Notes: a model not told the origin generated them from the sequence alone. 64,000 nucleotides of DNA from Chromobacterium paludis (GCF_008275125.1 NZ_CP043473.1:2604001-2668000); one strand, 5' to 3'; shown: positions 1-10,135, counted from the stretch's first letter. Numbers and translations: made by a program.

Positions 1-783
1 CACCGCGACGTTGGCGTCTTCTATCGCCTTCATGGTCTTGATGACGGAGAACTTCTCCAGCATCTCGTTGACCTTGGCGCGGCGACGCACGCCGGCGGTG
101 TCGATGATGGTATAGGTATGGCCATCGCGCTCGAAATCAATATAAATGCTGTCGCGCGTGGTGCCGGCCTGGTCGAAGGCGATGACGCGCTCTTCGCCTA
201 GGATGGCGTTGACCAGGGTGGACTTGCCGACATTGGGGCGGCCGATGATGGCGAACTTGGGATGGCGGGCGTCTTCTTCTTCCACTTCTTCCGGGAAGTC
301 TTCCAGCACCAGCTCCATCAGCTCGCGCACGCCGTCGCCGTGGGCGGCGGAGATCACCAGCGGCTCGCCCAGCGCCAGTTCATGGAACTCGGCGCCGGCG
401 ATGGCATGCTTCATGCCCTCGGCCTTGTTGACGGCCAGGAACACCGGGCGATCCAGCTGGCGCAGCCGGTTGGCGATGATCTTGTCCTGCGGCGTCAGGC
501 CGGAGCGGCCATCCACCAGGAAGACCACGGCATCGGCTTCGTCCACGGCCTGCAGCGTCTGCTTGGCCATTTCGAACAGGATGCCTTCGTCCACCACCGG
601 CTCGAAGCCGCCGGTATCGACCACCAGATACGGCTTTTCGCCAACGCGGCCGTGGCCGTAGTGGCGGTCGCGCGTCAGACCCGGCTGGTCAGCGACCAGG
701 GCGTCGCGGCTGCGCGTCAGCCGGTTGAAGAGGGTCGACTTGCCCACATTGGGACGGCCGACCAGCGCTACGGTAGGTTTCAT
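1..783 (-). CDS. der: GTPase Der (EngA), C-terminus cut by window edge
   Basis: Der is an essential GTPase with two tandem G domains that acts in maturation of the 50S ribosomal subunit in the cytoplasm. The visible 261 codons start at an ATG (complement of 781-783) and carry the P-loop GRPNVGKS at residues 9-16. A second GRPNVGKS lies near residue 180, which is the double-G-domain hallmark of this family. DTGGF and DTAGV switch motifs follow each P-loop. The rest of G domain 2 and the KH-like domain lie beyond position 1. The gene is last in the ndk-to-der run, only 12 bp after bamB, so it is probably cotranscribed. Identification is secure; completeness cannot be judged. Confidence 0.97.
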   Translation of the reverse strand, partial: MKPTVALVGRPNVGKSTLFNRLTRSRDALVADQPGLTRDRHYGHGRVGEKPYLVVDTGGFEPVVDEGILFEMAKQTLQAVDEADAVVFLVDGRSGLTPQDKIIANRLRQLDRPVFLAVNKAEGMKHAIAGAEFHELALGEPLVISAAHGDGVRELMELVLEDFPEEVEEEDARHPKFAIIGRPNVGKSTLVNAILGEERVIAFDQAGTTRDSIYIDFERDGHTYTIIDTAGVRRRAKVNEMLEKFSVIKTMKAIEDANVAV

Positions 784-795
784 GTAAAACTGCTT

Positions 796-1935
796 TTATT
801 CCAAGTTCAGCATCGCCAGGCGGCCATCCTGTCCCTGCACCAGGGCGGAGGAGCCGAGCGACACCGGTTGATTGACCGGACCTGAGGTGCCGATCTTGGC
901 GCGGCCCACGATGCCGCCGCTCTCGTTGGATAGCAGATGGGCATAACCTTCGCCATCCACCACCAGCACAAAGCGGCCCAGCAGGACCGGACCCGACACA
1001 TTGCGGTACTTCAGATCGTCGTTTTTCCAGACATTGCGCCCCGTTTGACGGTCATAGGCCCAGATCGAGCCGTTCTCCGCCGTCACATAGACATTGCGGG
1101 CATCCAGCGCCAGACCGCGGCTGGACGACACTTCGCGCGCCCATTGCAGGCTGCCGTTGCGCGCGTCGAAGCAGGCGACACGGCCCTGGTAGGCCACGGC
1201 GCACACCTGGCCGCCGTCGAACACCGGGCGGCTGGTGACATCGGTGACGCGTTCCAGCTCAGTGGCGCCGCGCGGCGTGGCCACCGCGCCCTGCCACAGC
1301 GTGTTGCCGGATAGCGGGTTGATGATGTCGAGCTGGCCGCCGGCCTGGCCCACCATCACCGCATCCTTGCCCACGGCGCGCATCGAGCCGTCGTTGCGCA
1401 CCGTCAATTGCGGCAACACATTGCCGACCGACCATTGCTGCTTGCCGTCGGCCACGCTGAAGCCGGTCAGGCGCGCATCGTTGGTGCGCACCACCACGAT
1501 GTCGCCGGCGATCTGCGGCGGCTCCAGCATCAGGCTGGTCAGCGTTTGCTCCCACTCCACCTTGCCGCTGAGACGGTTCACCGCCAGCAGCTTGGCATCC
1601 TGCGTGCCCACCAGCACGGTGTCGCCATTGACGGCGACGCCGGCGCTCAGCGCGCGTTTCAGCGACACGTCGCTCTGCACGCGGCCGCTCAGCGCGTCCA
1701 CGCTGCGGATGCGGCCTTCGCCATCCGCCGTCACCACATTGCCGTTGGCGTACACCGGCAGGAAGCTGGCGGCCGGCGCCGCCTGCTGCAGCGTCCACTT
1801 GACGCTCATCGACTGCAGCGGCTTGATGGCGGCCAGCGGCGTGGGCGGGAACTGGGTCGATCCTTCAAACCAGCTGGCGCAACCGGCCAGCGACAAAGAC
1901 GAGATTACAGCGGTAAGCAACAGTTGGCGGCGCAT
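796..1935 (-). CDS. bamB: Outer membrane assembly lipoprotein BamB
   Basis: BamB is the beta-propeller scaffold lipoprotein of the BAM complex, which inserts beta-barrel proteins into the outer membrane. The 379-residue product has a signal peptide ending in the lipobox LAGC (Cys19). It continues with repeating blocks of the type G-x-V-x-A-L-D/N-x-x-(T/S)-G-x-x-x-W, as in PQQ-like propeller blades (GKVEWEQ, GNTLWQG, GSLQWAR, GRNVWKN). The length is usual for the family. It lies 4 bp downstream of yfgM and 12 bp upstream of der, the conserved yfgM-bamB-der order. Its partner bamC lies elsewhere in this window, after dapA. Confidence 0.95.
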   Translation of the reverse strand: MRRQLLLTAVISSLSLAGCASWFEGSTQFPPTPLAAIKPLQSMSVKWTLQQAAPAASFLPVYANGNVVTADGEGRIRSVDALSGRVQSDVSLKRALSAGVAVNGDTVLVGTQDAKLLAVNRLSGKVEWEQTLTSLMLEPPQIAGDIVVVRTNDARLTGFSVADGKQQWSVGNVLPQLTVRNDGSMRAVGKDAVMVGQAGGQLDIINPLSGNTLWQGAVATPRGATELERVTDVTSRPVFDGGQVCAVAYQGRVACFDARNGSLQWAREVSSSRGLALDARNVYVTAENGSIWAYDRQTGRNVWKNDDLKYRNVSGPVLLGRFVLVVDGEGYAHLLSNESGGIVGRAKIGTSGPVNQPVSLGSSALVQGQDGRLAMLNLE

Positions 1936-1939
1936 GCGG

Positions 1940-2569
1940 TCAGCCTCCCAGCGCGTCGAGTTTCATCCGGACCAGCTCGCGGTTCGGGCTTTCTTCCACC
2001 AGTTTGGCCAGCGCGGCCTTGTAGGCGTCGCGCGCGCCGGCGGTGTCGCCCTTGGCGGTGAACACATCGCCCTTCAGCTCGAGGTACTCGGCGTCAAAAG
2101 CGGCCGGATGCGGCTGATTCAGCTCGGAAACGGCGGCGTCGTACTGTTTTTGCTGCAGCTTCAGCGAGGCCAGGCGCAGGCGGGCGATGGCTTGCAGCGC
2201 CTCGTCCTTGCCGTTTTGCACCACCCACTGCAGCTGGCTGCTGGCCAGCGGCAGATCGTTCTTGTCGAAGGCGGCCTTGGCCAGCACCAGCGCGCCGCGG
2301 CTGGCGTAGACGGTGCCGGCGTAGTCGCTCTGCAAGCGCAGGGCGGCGACTTTCAGCTTGGCGATGTCCTTGGCCGACACTGCGTCATCCACGGCCTCAT
2401 AGGCCGCGGCAGCCTTCTCCGCCTGCTGATGCTGATACACGCCATACCCCTTGTAGCCCAGATAGCCCAGGCTGACCGCCAGCACGGCGCCGCCGATCAG
2501 CTTGCCCCACTGGTGCCAGAAGGCCTTCATCGAATCGATCTGTTCCTGTTCCTGCAAATCGAACGCCAT
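1940..2569 (-). CDS. yfgM: YfgM-family TPR membrane protein
   Basis: YfgM is an inner-membrane protein with a periplasmic TPR domain that associates with the SecYEG/PpiD export site in E. coli. The 209-residue product has a cytoplasmic N-terminus rich in charged residues. One transmembrane segment follows at about residues 24-42 (LIGGAVLAVSLGYLGYKGY). The remainder is an alanine- and lysine-rich helical region that looks like TPR repeats. The family match rests on this architecture and on position between hisS and bamB, where yfgM lies in many proteobacteria. The gene begins 19 bp after the hisS stop. Confidence 0.9.
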   Translation of the reverse strand: MAFDLQEQEQIDSMKAFWHQWGKLIGGAVLAVSLGYLGYKGYGVYQHQQAEKAAAAYEAVDDAVSAKDIAKLKVAALRLQSDYAGTVYASRGALVLAKAAFDKNDLPLASSQLQWVVQNGKDEALQAIARLRLASLKLQQKQYDAAVSELNQPHPAAFDAEYLELKGDVFTAKGDTAGARDAYKAALAKLVEESPNRELVRMKLDALGG

Positions 2570-2588
2570 TGCGTTCCCCCTTATTCAA

Positions 2589-3860
2589 TCAAGCTTTTAG
2601 AGCGGCCAGCGTTGCGGCGACTTCCGCGGCGGCCACGGTCTTTTGTTCGATTTCGGCGCGCAGCGCCTTGATCACGGCTTGGCCGGCCGCGATTTCGTTC
2701 TCGCCGACGATGACAGCAAACTCGGCGCCGCTGGCGTCGGCCTTCTTCATCTGCGACTTGAAGCTACCCTCGCCCAGGTGCTGCACCACGGAGAAGCCCG
2801 CGGCGCGCATTTGCTGGGCCAAACGCATCGCGTACAGGCCGGCGCCCTCGCCCTGATTGACCAGATAAACGTCGACGCCGCGCTGCGCCGGCAGCAGATT
2901 CTTGTCCTGCAGCAACAGCAGCACGCGCTCCATGCCCATGCCGAAGCCGATACCTGGCGCCGGCTTGCCGCCCAGTTGCTCGATCAGGCCGTCGTAACGG
3001 CCGCCGGCGCAGACGGTGCCCTGCGCGCCCAGCTCGGTGGTCACCCACTCGAACACGGACTGGTTGTAGTAGTCCAGGCCACGCACCAGGCGCGGGTTCT
3101 CGACAAACTCCACGCCCAGCGCGGCGATCATCGCCTTCCAGCCTTCGTAGTGGGCGCGCGACTCCTCGCCCAGATAATCCGACAGCTTGGGCGCGGCGTT
3201 GGCCATGTCCTGCAAGGCCGGATTCTTGGTGTCCAGCACGCGCAGCGGGTTGCTGTGCATGCGGCGCTTGCCGTCATCGTCCAGGATGTCGACGTGGCGC
3301 TCCAGATAGGCGATCAGCGCCTCGCGGTGCGCGGCGCGCTCATCCTTGTTGCCCAGCGAGTTGATTTCCAGGCGCACGTACTGGCTGATGCCCAGGCGGC
3401 GCCACAGATCGGCCGTCATGGCGATGATTTCGGCGTCCACGTCCGGACCGGCGAAGCCCAGCGCTTCCACGCCCATCTGGTGGAACTGGCGGTAGCGGCC
3501 CTTCTGCGGGCGCTCGTGACGGTACATCGGCCCCATGTACCACACCTTCTGCGTGGCGTTGTACAGCAGATTGTGCTCGACCACGGCTCGCAGCGTGCCG
3601 GCGGTGCCCTCCGGGCGCAGCGTCAGGCTGTCGCCGTTCAGGCTGTCGGTAAAGGTGTACATTTCCTTCTCGACGATGTCGGTCACTTCGCCGATGGAGC
3701 GGATGAACAGCGCGGTGTTTTCCAGGATGGGGGTGCGGATATTGTGGTAGCCGTAATCGGCCAGCAGCTTGCGCAGCACCCCTTCAAAATATTCCCACTG
3801 GTAGGATTCGGCCGGCAGCACATCGTTCATGCCTTTGACCGCTTGGTATTTCTGAGCCAT
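2589..3860 (-). CDS. hisS: Histidyl-tRNA synthetase
   Basis: This class II aminoacyl-tRNA synthetase charges tRNA-His in the cytoplasm. The 423-residue product shows the N-terminal family signature KGMNDVLP. Motif 2 follows ([19 protein letters not shown]), then the HisRS-specific LVRGLDYY and the AGGRYDGL block. Motif 3 is [13 protein letters not shown]-terminal anticodon-binding domain follows from about residue 325. The length is typical of bacterial HisRS. It stands between ispG (37 bp gap) and yfgM (19 bp gap) in the same-strand cluster and is probably part of one operon. Nothing unusual is visible. Confidence 0.97.
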   Translation of the reverse strand: MAQKYQAVKGMNDVLPAESYQWEYFEGVLRKLLADYGYHNIRTPILENTALFIRSIGEVTDIVEKEMYTFTDSLNGDSLTLRPEGTAGTLRAVVEHNLLYNATQKVWYMGPMYRHERPQKGRYRQFHQMGVEALGFAGPDVDAEIIAMTADLWRRLGISQYVRLEINSLGNKDERAAHREALIAYLERHVDILDDDGKRRMHSNPLRVLDTKNPALQDMANAAPKLSDYLGEESRAHYEGWKAMIAALGVEFVENPRLVRGLDYYNQSVFEWVTTELGAQGTVCAGGRYDGLIEQLGGKPAPGIGFGMGMERVLLLLQDKNLLPAQRGVDVYLVNQGEGAGLYAMRLAQQMRAAGFSVVQHLGEGSFKSQMKKADASGAEFAVIVGENEIAAGQAVIKALRAEIEQKTVAAAEVAATLAALKA

Positions 3861-3897
3861 TGCTATCTTCTTAATATTCAGCTGAATTCAGTTTCCG

Positions 3898-5181
3898 TCA
3901 GGCCTTGACCGGCTGGATCGGGATGGTGCGGCTAACGCTTTCGCGACGCTTGGCGCCGCCCTCGCCGTAGCGCGTTTTCACATAGTTGTCGACGATGGCG
4001 GTGAATTCGGCGGCGATATTATCGCCCTTCAGCGTCACGTCCTTTTGGCCGTCGACATACACCGGCGCCACCGGCACTTCGCCGGTGCCCGGCAGGCTGA
4101 TGCCGATGTCGGCCAGCTTGGACTCGCCCGGCCCGTTCACCACGCAGCCCATCACCGCCACCTTCATGTCCTCCACGCCCGGATACTGCAGGCGCCACAC
4201 CGGCATCTGTTCGCGCAGATAGGTCTGGATGTCGTCCGCCAGCTCCTGGAAGAAGGTGCTGGTGGTGCGGCCGCAGCCCGGACAGGCGGTAACCAGCGGC
4301 GTGAAGCTGCGTAAGCCCATGGTTTGCAGCAGCTCCTGCGCCACCATCACTTCCTTGGTGCGCGCCTCGCCCGGCTGCGGCGTCAGCGAAATGCGGATAG
4401 TGTCGCCGATGCCTTCCTGCAGCAATACCGCCAGCGCGGCGCTGGAGGCGACGATGCCCTTGCTGCCCATGCCGGCCTCGGTCAGCCCCAGGTGCAGCGG
4501 GTAATCGCAGCGGCGGCCCAGCTCGCGGTAGACGCTGATCAGGTCCTGCACATTGCTGACCTTGCACGACAGGATGATGTTGTCGGGCGACAGGCCCAGC
4601 TCCACCGCCTTTTCCGCCGACTCCAGCGCCGACACGATCAGCGCCTCCTGCATCAGCTTGGGCAGCGGCAGCGGATTGGCCGCGCGGTTGTTGGCGTCCA
4701 TCATGCGCGCGAGCAAGGCCTGGTCCAGGCTGCCCCAGTTGACGCCGATGCGCACGGCCTTGTCGTGCTCCATCGCAGTGCGGATCATGAAGGCGAACTT
4801 GTCATCGCCCTTGGCGCCCTTGCCGACATTGCCCGGATTGATGCGGTACTTGGCCAATGCCTTGGCGCAGTCCGGGAACTCCTTCAGCAGGCGGTCGCCG
4901 TTGAAGTGAAAATCGCCAACCAAGGGCACATTGCAGCCCATATCGTCCAGCCGGCGGCGGATATCGGCCACCTGGGCCGCCGCTTCCGGCGAGTTGACGG
5001 TGATGCGCACCACCTCGGAGCCGGCCTGGGCCAGTTGATATACCTGCTCAACCGTCGCCGCCGCGTCGGCGGTATCGGTATTGGTCATGGACTGCACCAC
5101 GACCGGCGCGGCCGAGCCCACCAAAACATGTCCTACCCGCACCAGGCGGGTGGGACGGCGCGCGATGTTCACGCTATCCAT
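3898..5181 (-). CDS. ispG: 4-hydroxy-3-methylbut-2-enyl-diphosphate synthase IspG
   Basis: IspG is the [4Fe-4S] enzyme that converts 2-C-methyl-D-erythritol cyclodiphosphate to HMBPP in the MEP isoprenoid pathway. The 427-residue product has an N-terminal TIM-barrel part ([26 protein letters not shown]). The C-terminal cluster-binding region contains CPGCGRTTS and [10 protein letters not shown], supplying three cysteines and the conserved glutamate. It is longer than the E. coli enzyme (about 370 residues); an extra central segment is common in betaproteobacterial versions. IspH, which uses its product, is also in this window at 28723-29655. The gene begins 13 bp after rodZ. Confidence 0.96.
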   Translation of the reverse strand: MDSVNIARRPTRLVRVGHVLVGSAAPVVVQSMTNTDTADAAATVEQVYQLAQAGSEVVRITVNSPEAAAQVADIRRRLDDMGCNVPLVGDFHFNGDRLLKEFPDCAKALAKYRINPGNVGKGAKGDDKFAFMIRTAMEHDKAVRIGVNWGSLDQALLARMMDANNRAANPLPLPKLMQEALIVSALESAEKAVELGLSPDNIILSCKVSNVQDLISVYRELGRRCDYPLHLGLTEAGMGSKGIVASSAALAVLLQEGIGDTIRISLTPQPGEARTKEVMVAQELLQTMGLRSFTPLVTACPGCGRTTSTFFQELADDIQTYLREQMPVWRLQYPGVEDMKVAVMGCVVNGPGESKLADIGISLPGTGEVPVAPVYVDGQKDVTLKGDNIAAEFTAIVDNYVKTRYGEGGAKRRESVSRTIPIQPVKA

Positions 5182-5194
5182 TCGCTACCCTGCA

Positions 5195-6118
5195 TCACTT
5201 GAGTTGAATCTTGGCGGTGGTGCCGCGGATTTTGTCGCTGAAGTCCACCGGTTTGCCGTTGTAGCGCAGCTCCACTTGGCCAGCATTGCCGACCACCACC
5301 TTGAACGGCGCGGTGCCGCTGACCTCGGTCGGCTCGCCCGGCTGCAGCACCTTGTAAATCAATTTACGTCCCGTAGCATCCTGCACCGAGATCCAGGCCG
5401 CGTCCTTGACGTTGACGCTGACCTTGTCCGCCCCTTGAGCCGCCGGCGAGCTGGCCTGCGGCTTGGCGGTCGCCATATTGGCAGGGGCGCTGGCCACCGG
5501 CTTGACGATGGCCGCCTTGGCCGGCGCGCTGGCCTGAGGCTGGCTTTGCGCCATGGCGGCTGAAGCCGCAGTCTGCGCGGGGGCCGAGGCCGCCACCGCG
5601 GAGGCCTCGTGCTGCTGCGTCAGCATCGGCGCCAGCTGATTGCTTTCCGGCGCATCCGGCTGCCGCGACGCGGAATCCCGGTTGACGAACCAGACGCTGC
5701 CGCCCACCACCACCACGGCCAAGGCCGCCAGCCCCAGCCACTTGCCCATGGCGGAATCGCCAGCCGGCGGCTCCGCAGGCGCTTCCGGCTCAGGAGCCGT
5801 TTCGCGCGCCGTGGTGCCCTTGACCAGATTCGCCACGTCATTGACGGCGGAGGGGAAATGATGCTCCAAGGCCCGCATCAGGGGCTCCGGATCCACATCC
5901 AGAAAACGAGCGTAATTGCGGACGAAACCGCGCACGAAAGTGGCGCCAGGCAAGGCGTCGAAGTCGTCGCGCTCAATCGCTTCCAGCTGCCGCAAGGAGA
6001 GCTTCAAGCGATCGGCCACTTCCCCCAGGCCCAGCCCCGCCGCCTCGCGCGCCGACTTCAGACTGGCGCCGATGCCGCCTGGCATCGGCGCTTCATGATG
6101 TTCGTTTTTTCTTTCCAT
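5195..6118 (-). CDS. rodZ: Cytoskeletal protein RodZ
   Basis: RodZ links MreB filaments to the inner membrane and helps set rod shape. The 307-residue product has an N-terminal helix-turn-helix of the RodZ type at about residues 15-75 (LKSAREAAGLGLGEVADRLK, then FVRGFVRNYARFL). A single transmembrane segment lies at about residues 129-146. A low-complexity Ala/Pro/Ser/Gln periplasmic linker follows, then a C-terminal beta-rich DUF4115-like domain from about residue 230. It starts 2 bp after pilW and precedes ispG, an order widely conserved in beta- and gammaproteobacteria. The linker is strongly alanine-rich, as often seen. Confidence 0.93.
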   Translation of the reverse strand: MERKNEHHEAPMPGGIGASLKSAREAAGLGLGEVADRLKLSLRQLEAIERDDFDALPGATFVRGFVRNYARFLDVDPEPLMRALEHHFPSAVNDVANLVKGTTARETAPEPEAPAEPPAGDSAMGKWLGLAALAVVVVGGSVWFVNRDSASRQPDAPESNQLAPMLTQQHEASAVAASAPAQTAASAAMAQSQPQASAPAKAAIVKPVASAPANMATAKPQASSPAAQGADKVSVNVKDAAWISVQDATGRKLIYKVLQPGEPTEVSGTAPFKVVVGNAGQVELRYNGKPVDFSDKIRGTTAKIQLK

Positions 6119-6120
6119 CC

Positions 6121-6867
6121 TCAGCTTCCACTCAACAGCAGTTGTGTTTCTCTAGAGTCCGGATACCGGTTTTTCAGCTCGGTGGCGCACTCGCTCTCCA
6201 GCGCGCCATCCCCGGTCTTGCGGGCGATTCTGGCTCCCAACCACAGCTCGGTCGCGCCCAGCCCGTCAGGATTGGCCCGACGCAGCCGATCAAAGTAGAA
6301 GGCAGCCAGCTTGGCATTGCCCTGCCCCAGCTGCAACTCCGCGAGCTCAGTCAAGGCGGGCGGGTAATTCGGCGCGGCGCGCAGGGCGTCCAGCAGGTAT
6401 GCGTTGGCCTTGTCCAACTGGCCCAGCTTGAGACTGCAACGCCCCAGATTCAAATAAGCCGATTGCGGCGAGTCGTACAGCGGGTCGGCCAGCGCGCGCT
6501 GGAACAGCGGCAGCGACTCCTGCACGCGCCCGTTCTCACACAGGAACAGGCCGTAATTATTGTTGGCGGCGGAATTGCCCGGCTCCAGCTGCAGGGCATG
6601 GCGAAAATCCTGCTCGGCCTGGTCGTTCATGCGGAGCAAACCCTGCACATAGGCGCGCGTCACATAGCCCTGAACATAGGTCGGATCGGCCGCCACCGCC
6701 TCGTTGGCGTTGTCCAACGCCACCTTCATATTGCCTATCTTGGCATATTCCACCGCAAGCTGGCTGCGGATCTTGGCCAATTCGTGAGGATTCCCGGCCG
6801 CCATGGCGGAGCTGGCCATGCCAAATGTCAACAACCATCCAGCCAACCCTCTCCGCCATGCGCTCAT
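6121..6867 (-). CDS. pilW: Type IV pilus assembly TPR protein PilW/PilF
   Basis: PilW/PilF-family TPR proteins act as pilotins or stability factors for type IV pili, helping the PilQ secretin assemble in the outer membrane. The 248-residue product has an N-terminal signal peptide ending in SAMA. TPR units follow ([57 protein letters not shown]). The rlmN stop overlaps its ATG as ATGA, implying translational coupling. Family members are normally lipoproteins, but no cysteine occurs in the signal region here, so it looks like a soluble periplasmic version. The function is inferred from family and the conserved rlmN-pilW-rodZ order. Confidence 0.88.
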   Translation of the reverse strand: MSAWRRGLAGWLLTFGMASSAMAAGNPHELAKIRSQLAVEYAKIGNMKVALDNANEAVAADPTYVQGYVTRAYVQGLLRMNDQAEQDFRHALQLEPGNSAANNNYGLFLCENGRVQESLPLFQRALADPLYDSPQSAYLNLGRCSLKLGQLDKANAYLLDALRAAPNYPPALTELAELQLGQGNAKLAAFYFDRLRRANPDGLGATELWLGARIARKTGDGALESECATELKNRYPDSRETQLLLSGS

Positions 6868-7958
6868 ATTTTTTTATCCTCTATGATCTGCATCCACTTG
6901 GCCTGACGCCGCGTCTTGTCCTGCACCTGGCCGGCCAACTGGCCGCAGGCGGCATCGATGTCGTCGCCGCGCGTCTTGCGCACGGTCACGACATAGCCTT
7001 GTTCTTGCAAAAGTTCGCGGAAAATTCGAATCGCGTTATTGCTGGAACGATCATAACCCGAGTTGGGGAACGGGTTGAACGGGATCAGGTTGAACTTGCA
7101 GGGCACGTCCTTTACCAGCTCCATCAACTGGCGAGCATGTTCCGGTCTATCGTTGACCCCGTCAAGCATCACATATTCAAAGGTGATGAAATCGCGCGGC
7201 GCCTTTTCCAGATAGCGGCGACAGGCGGCCATCAGCTCGGCCAGCGGGTATTTCTTGTTGATCGGCACAATCACGTCGCGGATCGCGTCGTTGGGCGCAT
7301 GCAGGGACACGGCCAACGCCACCGGGCATTCCTCGCGCAGCCGGTCCATCTGCGGCACCAGGCCGGAGGTGGACAGCGTCACCCGGCGGCGGGACAGGCC
7401 GTAGCCGTGGTCGTCCAGCATGATCTTCAGCGCGCTGACCACATTGTCGAAATTCGCCAGCGGCTCACCCATGCCCATCATCACCACGTTGGAGATCACG
7501 CGCTCATTCTTGGGCGTCACGCCCATGGCCTTGTTGGCCCACCACAGCTGGCCGATGATCTCGGCGGTGGACAGGTTGCGGTTGAATCCCTGGCGGCCGG
7601 TGGAGCAGAAGGTGCACTCCAGCGCGCAACCCACCTGGGATGACACGCACAAGGTGCCGCGATCGTCTTCCGGAATGAACACGGTTTCCACACCGTTGCC
7701 GGTGCCGACGTCGAGCAGCCACTTGCGAGTGCCATCACTGGACGCCTGCCCGGTCATCAGCGACGGCACCCGCACCTCGGCGCGCTCGTGCAGCTTGGCG
7801 CGCAGGCTCTTGGCCAGGTCGGTCATCGCGTCGAAATCGTCTTCGGCCATCTGGTGCATCCAGCGCATCACTTGCTTGGCGCGGAAAGGCTTCTCGCCCA
7901 TTTCGGCGAAGTGCTGCGTCAGCTGGTCCAGATTGAAGTCGAGCAGGTTGGTTTTCAT
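6864..7958 (-). CDS. rlmN: Dual-specificity 23S rRNA/tRNA methyltransferase RlmN
   Basis: RlmN is a radical-SAM enzyme that methylates C2 of A2503 in 23S rRNA and A37 of some tRNAs. The 364-residue product ([13 protein letters not shown]) carries the radical-SAM CX3CX2C motif in [11 protein letters not shown]. It also has the [12 protein letters not shown] block, the SLHAPND motif and the C-terminal [15 protein letters not shown] block containing the second catalytic cysteine. I chose the ATG at 7956-7958 because GAGG lies at proper spacing; an upstream in-frame start at 8015 lacks family similarity. It overlaps pilW by ATGA and lies about 70 bp downstream of ndk. Confidence 0.96.
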   Translation of the reverse strand: MKTNLLDFNLDQLTQHFAEMGEKPFRAKQVMRWMHQMAEDDFDAMTDLAKSLRAKLHERAEVRVPSLMTGQASSDGTRKWLLDVGTGNGVETVFIPEDDRGTLCVSSQVGCALECTFCSTGRQGFNRNLSTAEIIGQLWWANKAMGVTPKNERVISNVVMMGMGEPLANFDNVVSALKIMLDDHGYGLSRRRVTLSTSGLVPQMDRLREECPVALAVSLHAPNDAIRDVIVPINKKYPLAELMAACRRYLEKAPRDFITFEYVMLDGVNDRPEHARQLMELVKDVPCKFNLIPFNPFPNSGYDRSSNNAIRIFRELLQEQGYVVTVRKTRGDDIDAACGQLAGQVQDKTRRQAKWMQIIEDKKI

Positions 7959-8028
7959 GCAATCCTCGAGAGGGGAAAGAGGCCGGCGCTTGCGCGGCGG
8001 CCTCCGGTCAATCAACTACAGTTCGGGA

Positions 8029-8454
8029 TCAGCGCGAGCAGATCTCGGAAGCGGCGAAGAAGTAAGCCACTTCGATGGCAGCGTTTTCCACGCTGTCGGA
8101 GCCGTGAACGGCGTTGGCGTCGATCGAATCGGCAAAGTCGGCGCGGATGGTGCCGGCTTCAGCTTTCTTCGGATCGGTGGCGCCCATCAGTTCGCGGTTC
8201 TTCAGCACGGCGTTTTCGCCTTCCAGCGCCTGGATCATCACCGGGCCGGACACCATGAAGTCAACCAGGTCCTTGAAGAACGGACGCTCTTTGTGCACGG
8301 CGTAGAAGCCTTCGGCCTCGGCGCGGGACAGTTGCTTCATCTTGGCGGCAACCACTTTCAAACCAGCGGATTCGAAGCGGTCATAGATTTTGCCGATCAC
8401 GTTTTTCGCAACGGCGTCCGGCTTAACGATGGACAAGGTACGTTCGATTGCCAT
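8029..8454 (-). CDS. ndk: Nucleoside diphosphate kinase
   Basis: Ndk equalises nucleoside di- and triphosphate pools by a ping-pong mechanism through a phosphohistidine. The 141-residue product begins [15 protein letters not shown]. It has the active-site block [12 protein letters not shown] with His117, the same number as in E. coli. The start at 8452-8454 gives the canonical family N-terminus; the in-frame ATG seven codons upstream would add a non-conserved extension. It is the first gene of the minus-strand run ending in der. It is divergent from the SPOR gene, so the 130-bp gap holds promoters for both. Confidence 0.97.
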   Translation of the reverse strand: MAIERTLSIVKPDAVAKNVIGKIYDRFESAGLKVVAAKMKQLSRAEAEGFYAVHKERPFFKDLVDFMVSGPVMIQALEGENAVLKNRELMGATDPKKAEAGTIRADFADSIDANAVHGSDSVENAAIEVAYFFAASEICSR

Positions 8455-8584
8455 ATAAATTCTCCCTAACGACAAGACAACTGGCTAAACTTGAGTATTA
8501 TGACGCCAGTCGGGTTACCCAATTCTGACGAACCCGCTATTTTAGCAGTGTTTTCAAACACGTGCTGCACATTCCTTACGGACC

Positions 8585-9403
8585 ATGCGAGAACAAGACC
8601 AGCTGCAGGCGCCGCAAGACGGCCATAACGACCCCGACCTCAACAGCAAACTGAAAAAGCGGCTATGGATTGCCGGCGGACTGGTTGCTGTCGCCGTCGC
8701 CGCCATCCCGCTGATGGATGCGCTCAACAAGCCCAAGGTGGAGATGAGCAGCGACGCGCCCACGCCAAGCTCAGGCAAGATCATCAAGCCCGCCGCCAGT
8801 CCAGACGTCGGCAGCATCACCCTGCCCAAGACTGCCAGCGCGCCAACCGCCCAAAGCAGCGAACCCGTCGCGCAAAGCGGGGCGCCCGCCAGCCCGGCCG
8901 AAAGCCAGCCCGCCGCGCCCGACCTGAGCAAGACGCCCGCCATCGCCAGCCAGCAAGCCGCGCCGCACCACGCCGCGCCGCGCCCGGCTCATGGCAGCGA
9001 AGAGGCGCGCCCCACCCCGCCGCCGCCCGCCACAGCCAAAGAAGCCACAGCCAACCAAGCCAGCCCGCAACCCCACAGCGCCGCCGCGAATACAGCCACA
9101 GCCACTCAAGCCACTCCGCCCATTGTGGACAACACCAGCACGGCAAAAGTTGCGCCCACGCCAAGCCTGAGCAAGGCCGAGCCCGTCGGCAGCTCCGTCG
9201 GCTACCAAGTGCAATTGGGCTTATTCGCCAGCATGGGCAATGCGCAGAAGCTGGTGCGCGACCTGCAGAAGCACGGCATCGCCGCCCACACCATCACCCG
9301 CGTCCAGGTCGGCCCCTTCAAAAACCGGGCCGAAGCCGAAGAAACCATGAAAAAACTGCGAGAACTGGGTTACGCCCCGCTACTTTCCGCCAACGGACAG
9401 TAA
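8585..9403 (+). CDS. SPOR-domain inner-membrane protein (DedD/FtsN-like)
   Basis: SPOR domains bind denuded peptidoglycan glycans at the division septum. The 272-residue product has a short charged cytoplasmic N-terminus and one transmembrane segment at about residues 26-45. A long Ala/Pro/Ser/Gln linker follows (about 55-205). The C-terminal SPOR domain starts at YQVQLGLFASMGNAQKLV and ends RELGYAPLLSANGQ. The layout resembles DedD or FtsN, but the proteins are too alike in layout for me to name the paralogue. It is monocistronic, with its own terminator directly after the stop. A role in cell division or envelope constriction is inferred from the domain. Confidence 0.88.
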   Translation: MREQDQLQAPQDGHNDPDLNSKLKKRLWIAGGLVAVAVAAIPLMDALNKPKVEMSSDAPTPSSGKIIKPAASPDVGSITLPKTASAPTAQSSEPVAQSGAPASPAESQPAAPDLSKTPAIASQQAAPHHAAPRPAHGSEEARPTPPPPATAKEATANQASPQPHSAAANTATATQATPPIVDNTSTAKVAPTPSLSKAEPVGSSVGYQVQLGLFASMGNAQKLVRDLQKHGIAAHTITRVQVGPFKNRAEAEETMKKLRELGYAPLLSANGQ

Positions 9404-9421
9404 GCCGGACGCCGCCAAAAC

Positions 9422-9452
9422 AAAAAAGCCCAGGATATCCTGGGCTTTTTTT
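9422..9452 (+). terminator. Rho-independent terminator of the SPOR gene
   Basis: The stem GCCCAGGAT/ATCCTGGGC (9428-9445) is preceded by A6 and followed by T7. It lies 18 bp after the stop codon of the SPOR gene. Confidence 0.9.
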
Positions 9453-9626
9453 ATACTCCTTCAACAACCACACCATACCAGCCAGCCATCGACAAAGCAC
9501 CAGTCATTCGCCACCCGGCTTTATTGCCCCCTAGCGCCAGGATCTTTTTTCATCCATACAACCAACCCTGCCCCGAGCCAAGCGGGAAAGGACTGAGCTT
9601 GGGCGGATTGCCCCTCCACCACGCCA

Positions 9627-10001
9627 GTGCAATTGCTCTCAGCGATCGTGGTCTGCGCCTTTGCACTGTTTTCATTTGGTTTCATGCCGAGCTCCCCGCT
9701 CAAGAGCGCGAATTCAGCCTTCAGCGCGGGCATCTTCATCTTCCAGCCGATGCTTCTCTTGTCGGGTGCCAGTTTTCCGCTTGAAAACTTGCCGCCGTTT
9801 ATGCGTGTGCTTGTCCAGATCGCGCCCATGACCCATGTCGTCGCGGTCTTGCGCGCGGCCTGGCGAGGTCAATTCTTCACGACTGACAGCCTCGGACGCT
9901 GCGCCTTTCTGATCTTGCTTGGTGGCATGTGCGCATTGATTTCGCACAAAACTTTCCGCTGGAGCTCGATGCAGTCCCCGCTAATCGCCGAAGCCGAATG
10001 A
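9627..10001 (+). pseudogene. Remnant of an ABC-2 type transporter permease (C-terminal part)
   Basis: The 124-residue frame opens at a GTG with no clear ribosome-binding site. It encodes only the C-terminal part of an ABC-2 (DrrB/NodJ-like) permease: FQPMLLLSGASFPLENLPP, then IAPMTHVVAVLRAAWRG and a last transmembrane segment. Complete permeases have about 250-380 residues with six helices, and the N-terminal half and the partner ATPase are absent here. I see no other gene in 9453-9626 or 10002-10091. The remnant is next to a tRNA cluster, a common place for integration and decay. A short secreted or membrane protein cannot be fully excluded. Confidence 0.6.
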
Positions 10002-10091
10002 GTCACCATGCAGAAGACCGAGCGTCTTGATATGGCAGTGACCGATAAGGACGGAATTTGCTTACATAGCGATTACACAGTCTACAAAAGC

Positions 10092-10118
10092 AAAAGGCCA
10101 GATCGTTTAGATCTGGCC
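10092..10118 (-). terminator. Terminator of tRNA-Gln
   Basis: A perfect 9-bp stem GGCCAGATC/GATCTGGCC (10096-10118, loop GTTTA) is followed on the minus strand by TTTTGCTTTTG. It lies 17 bp past the tRNA-Gln 3' end. Confidence 0.85.
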
Positions 10119-10135
10119 TAAGTGCTTAATATCTC

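Noticed and set aside
10008..10121. 37-residue frame (MQKTERLDMAV…) directly after the permease remnant
   Set aside because: It runs through the tRNA-Gln terminator hairpin and has no ribosome-binding site; probably not a gene.
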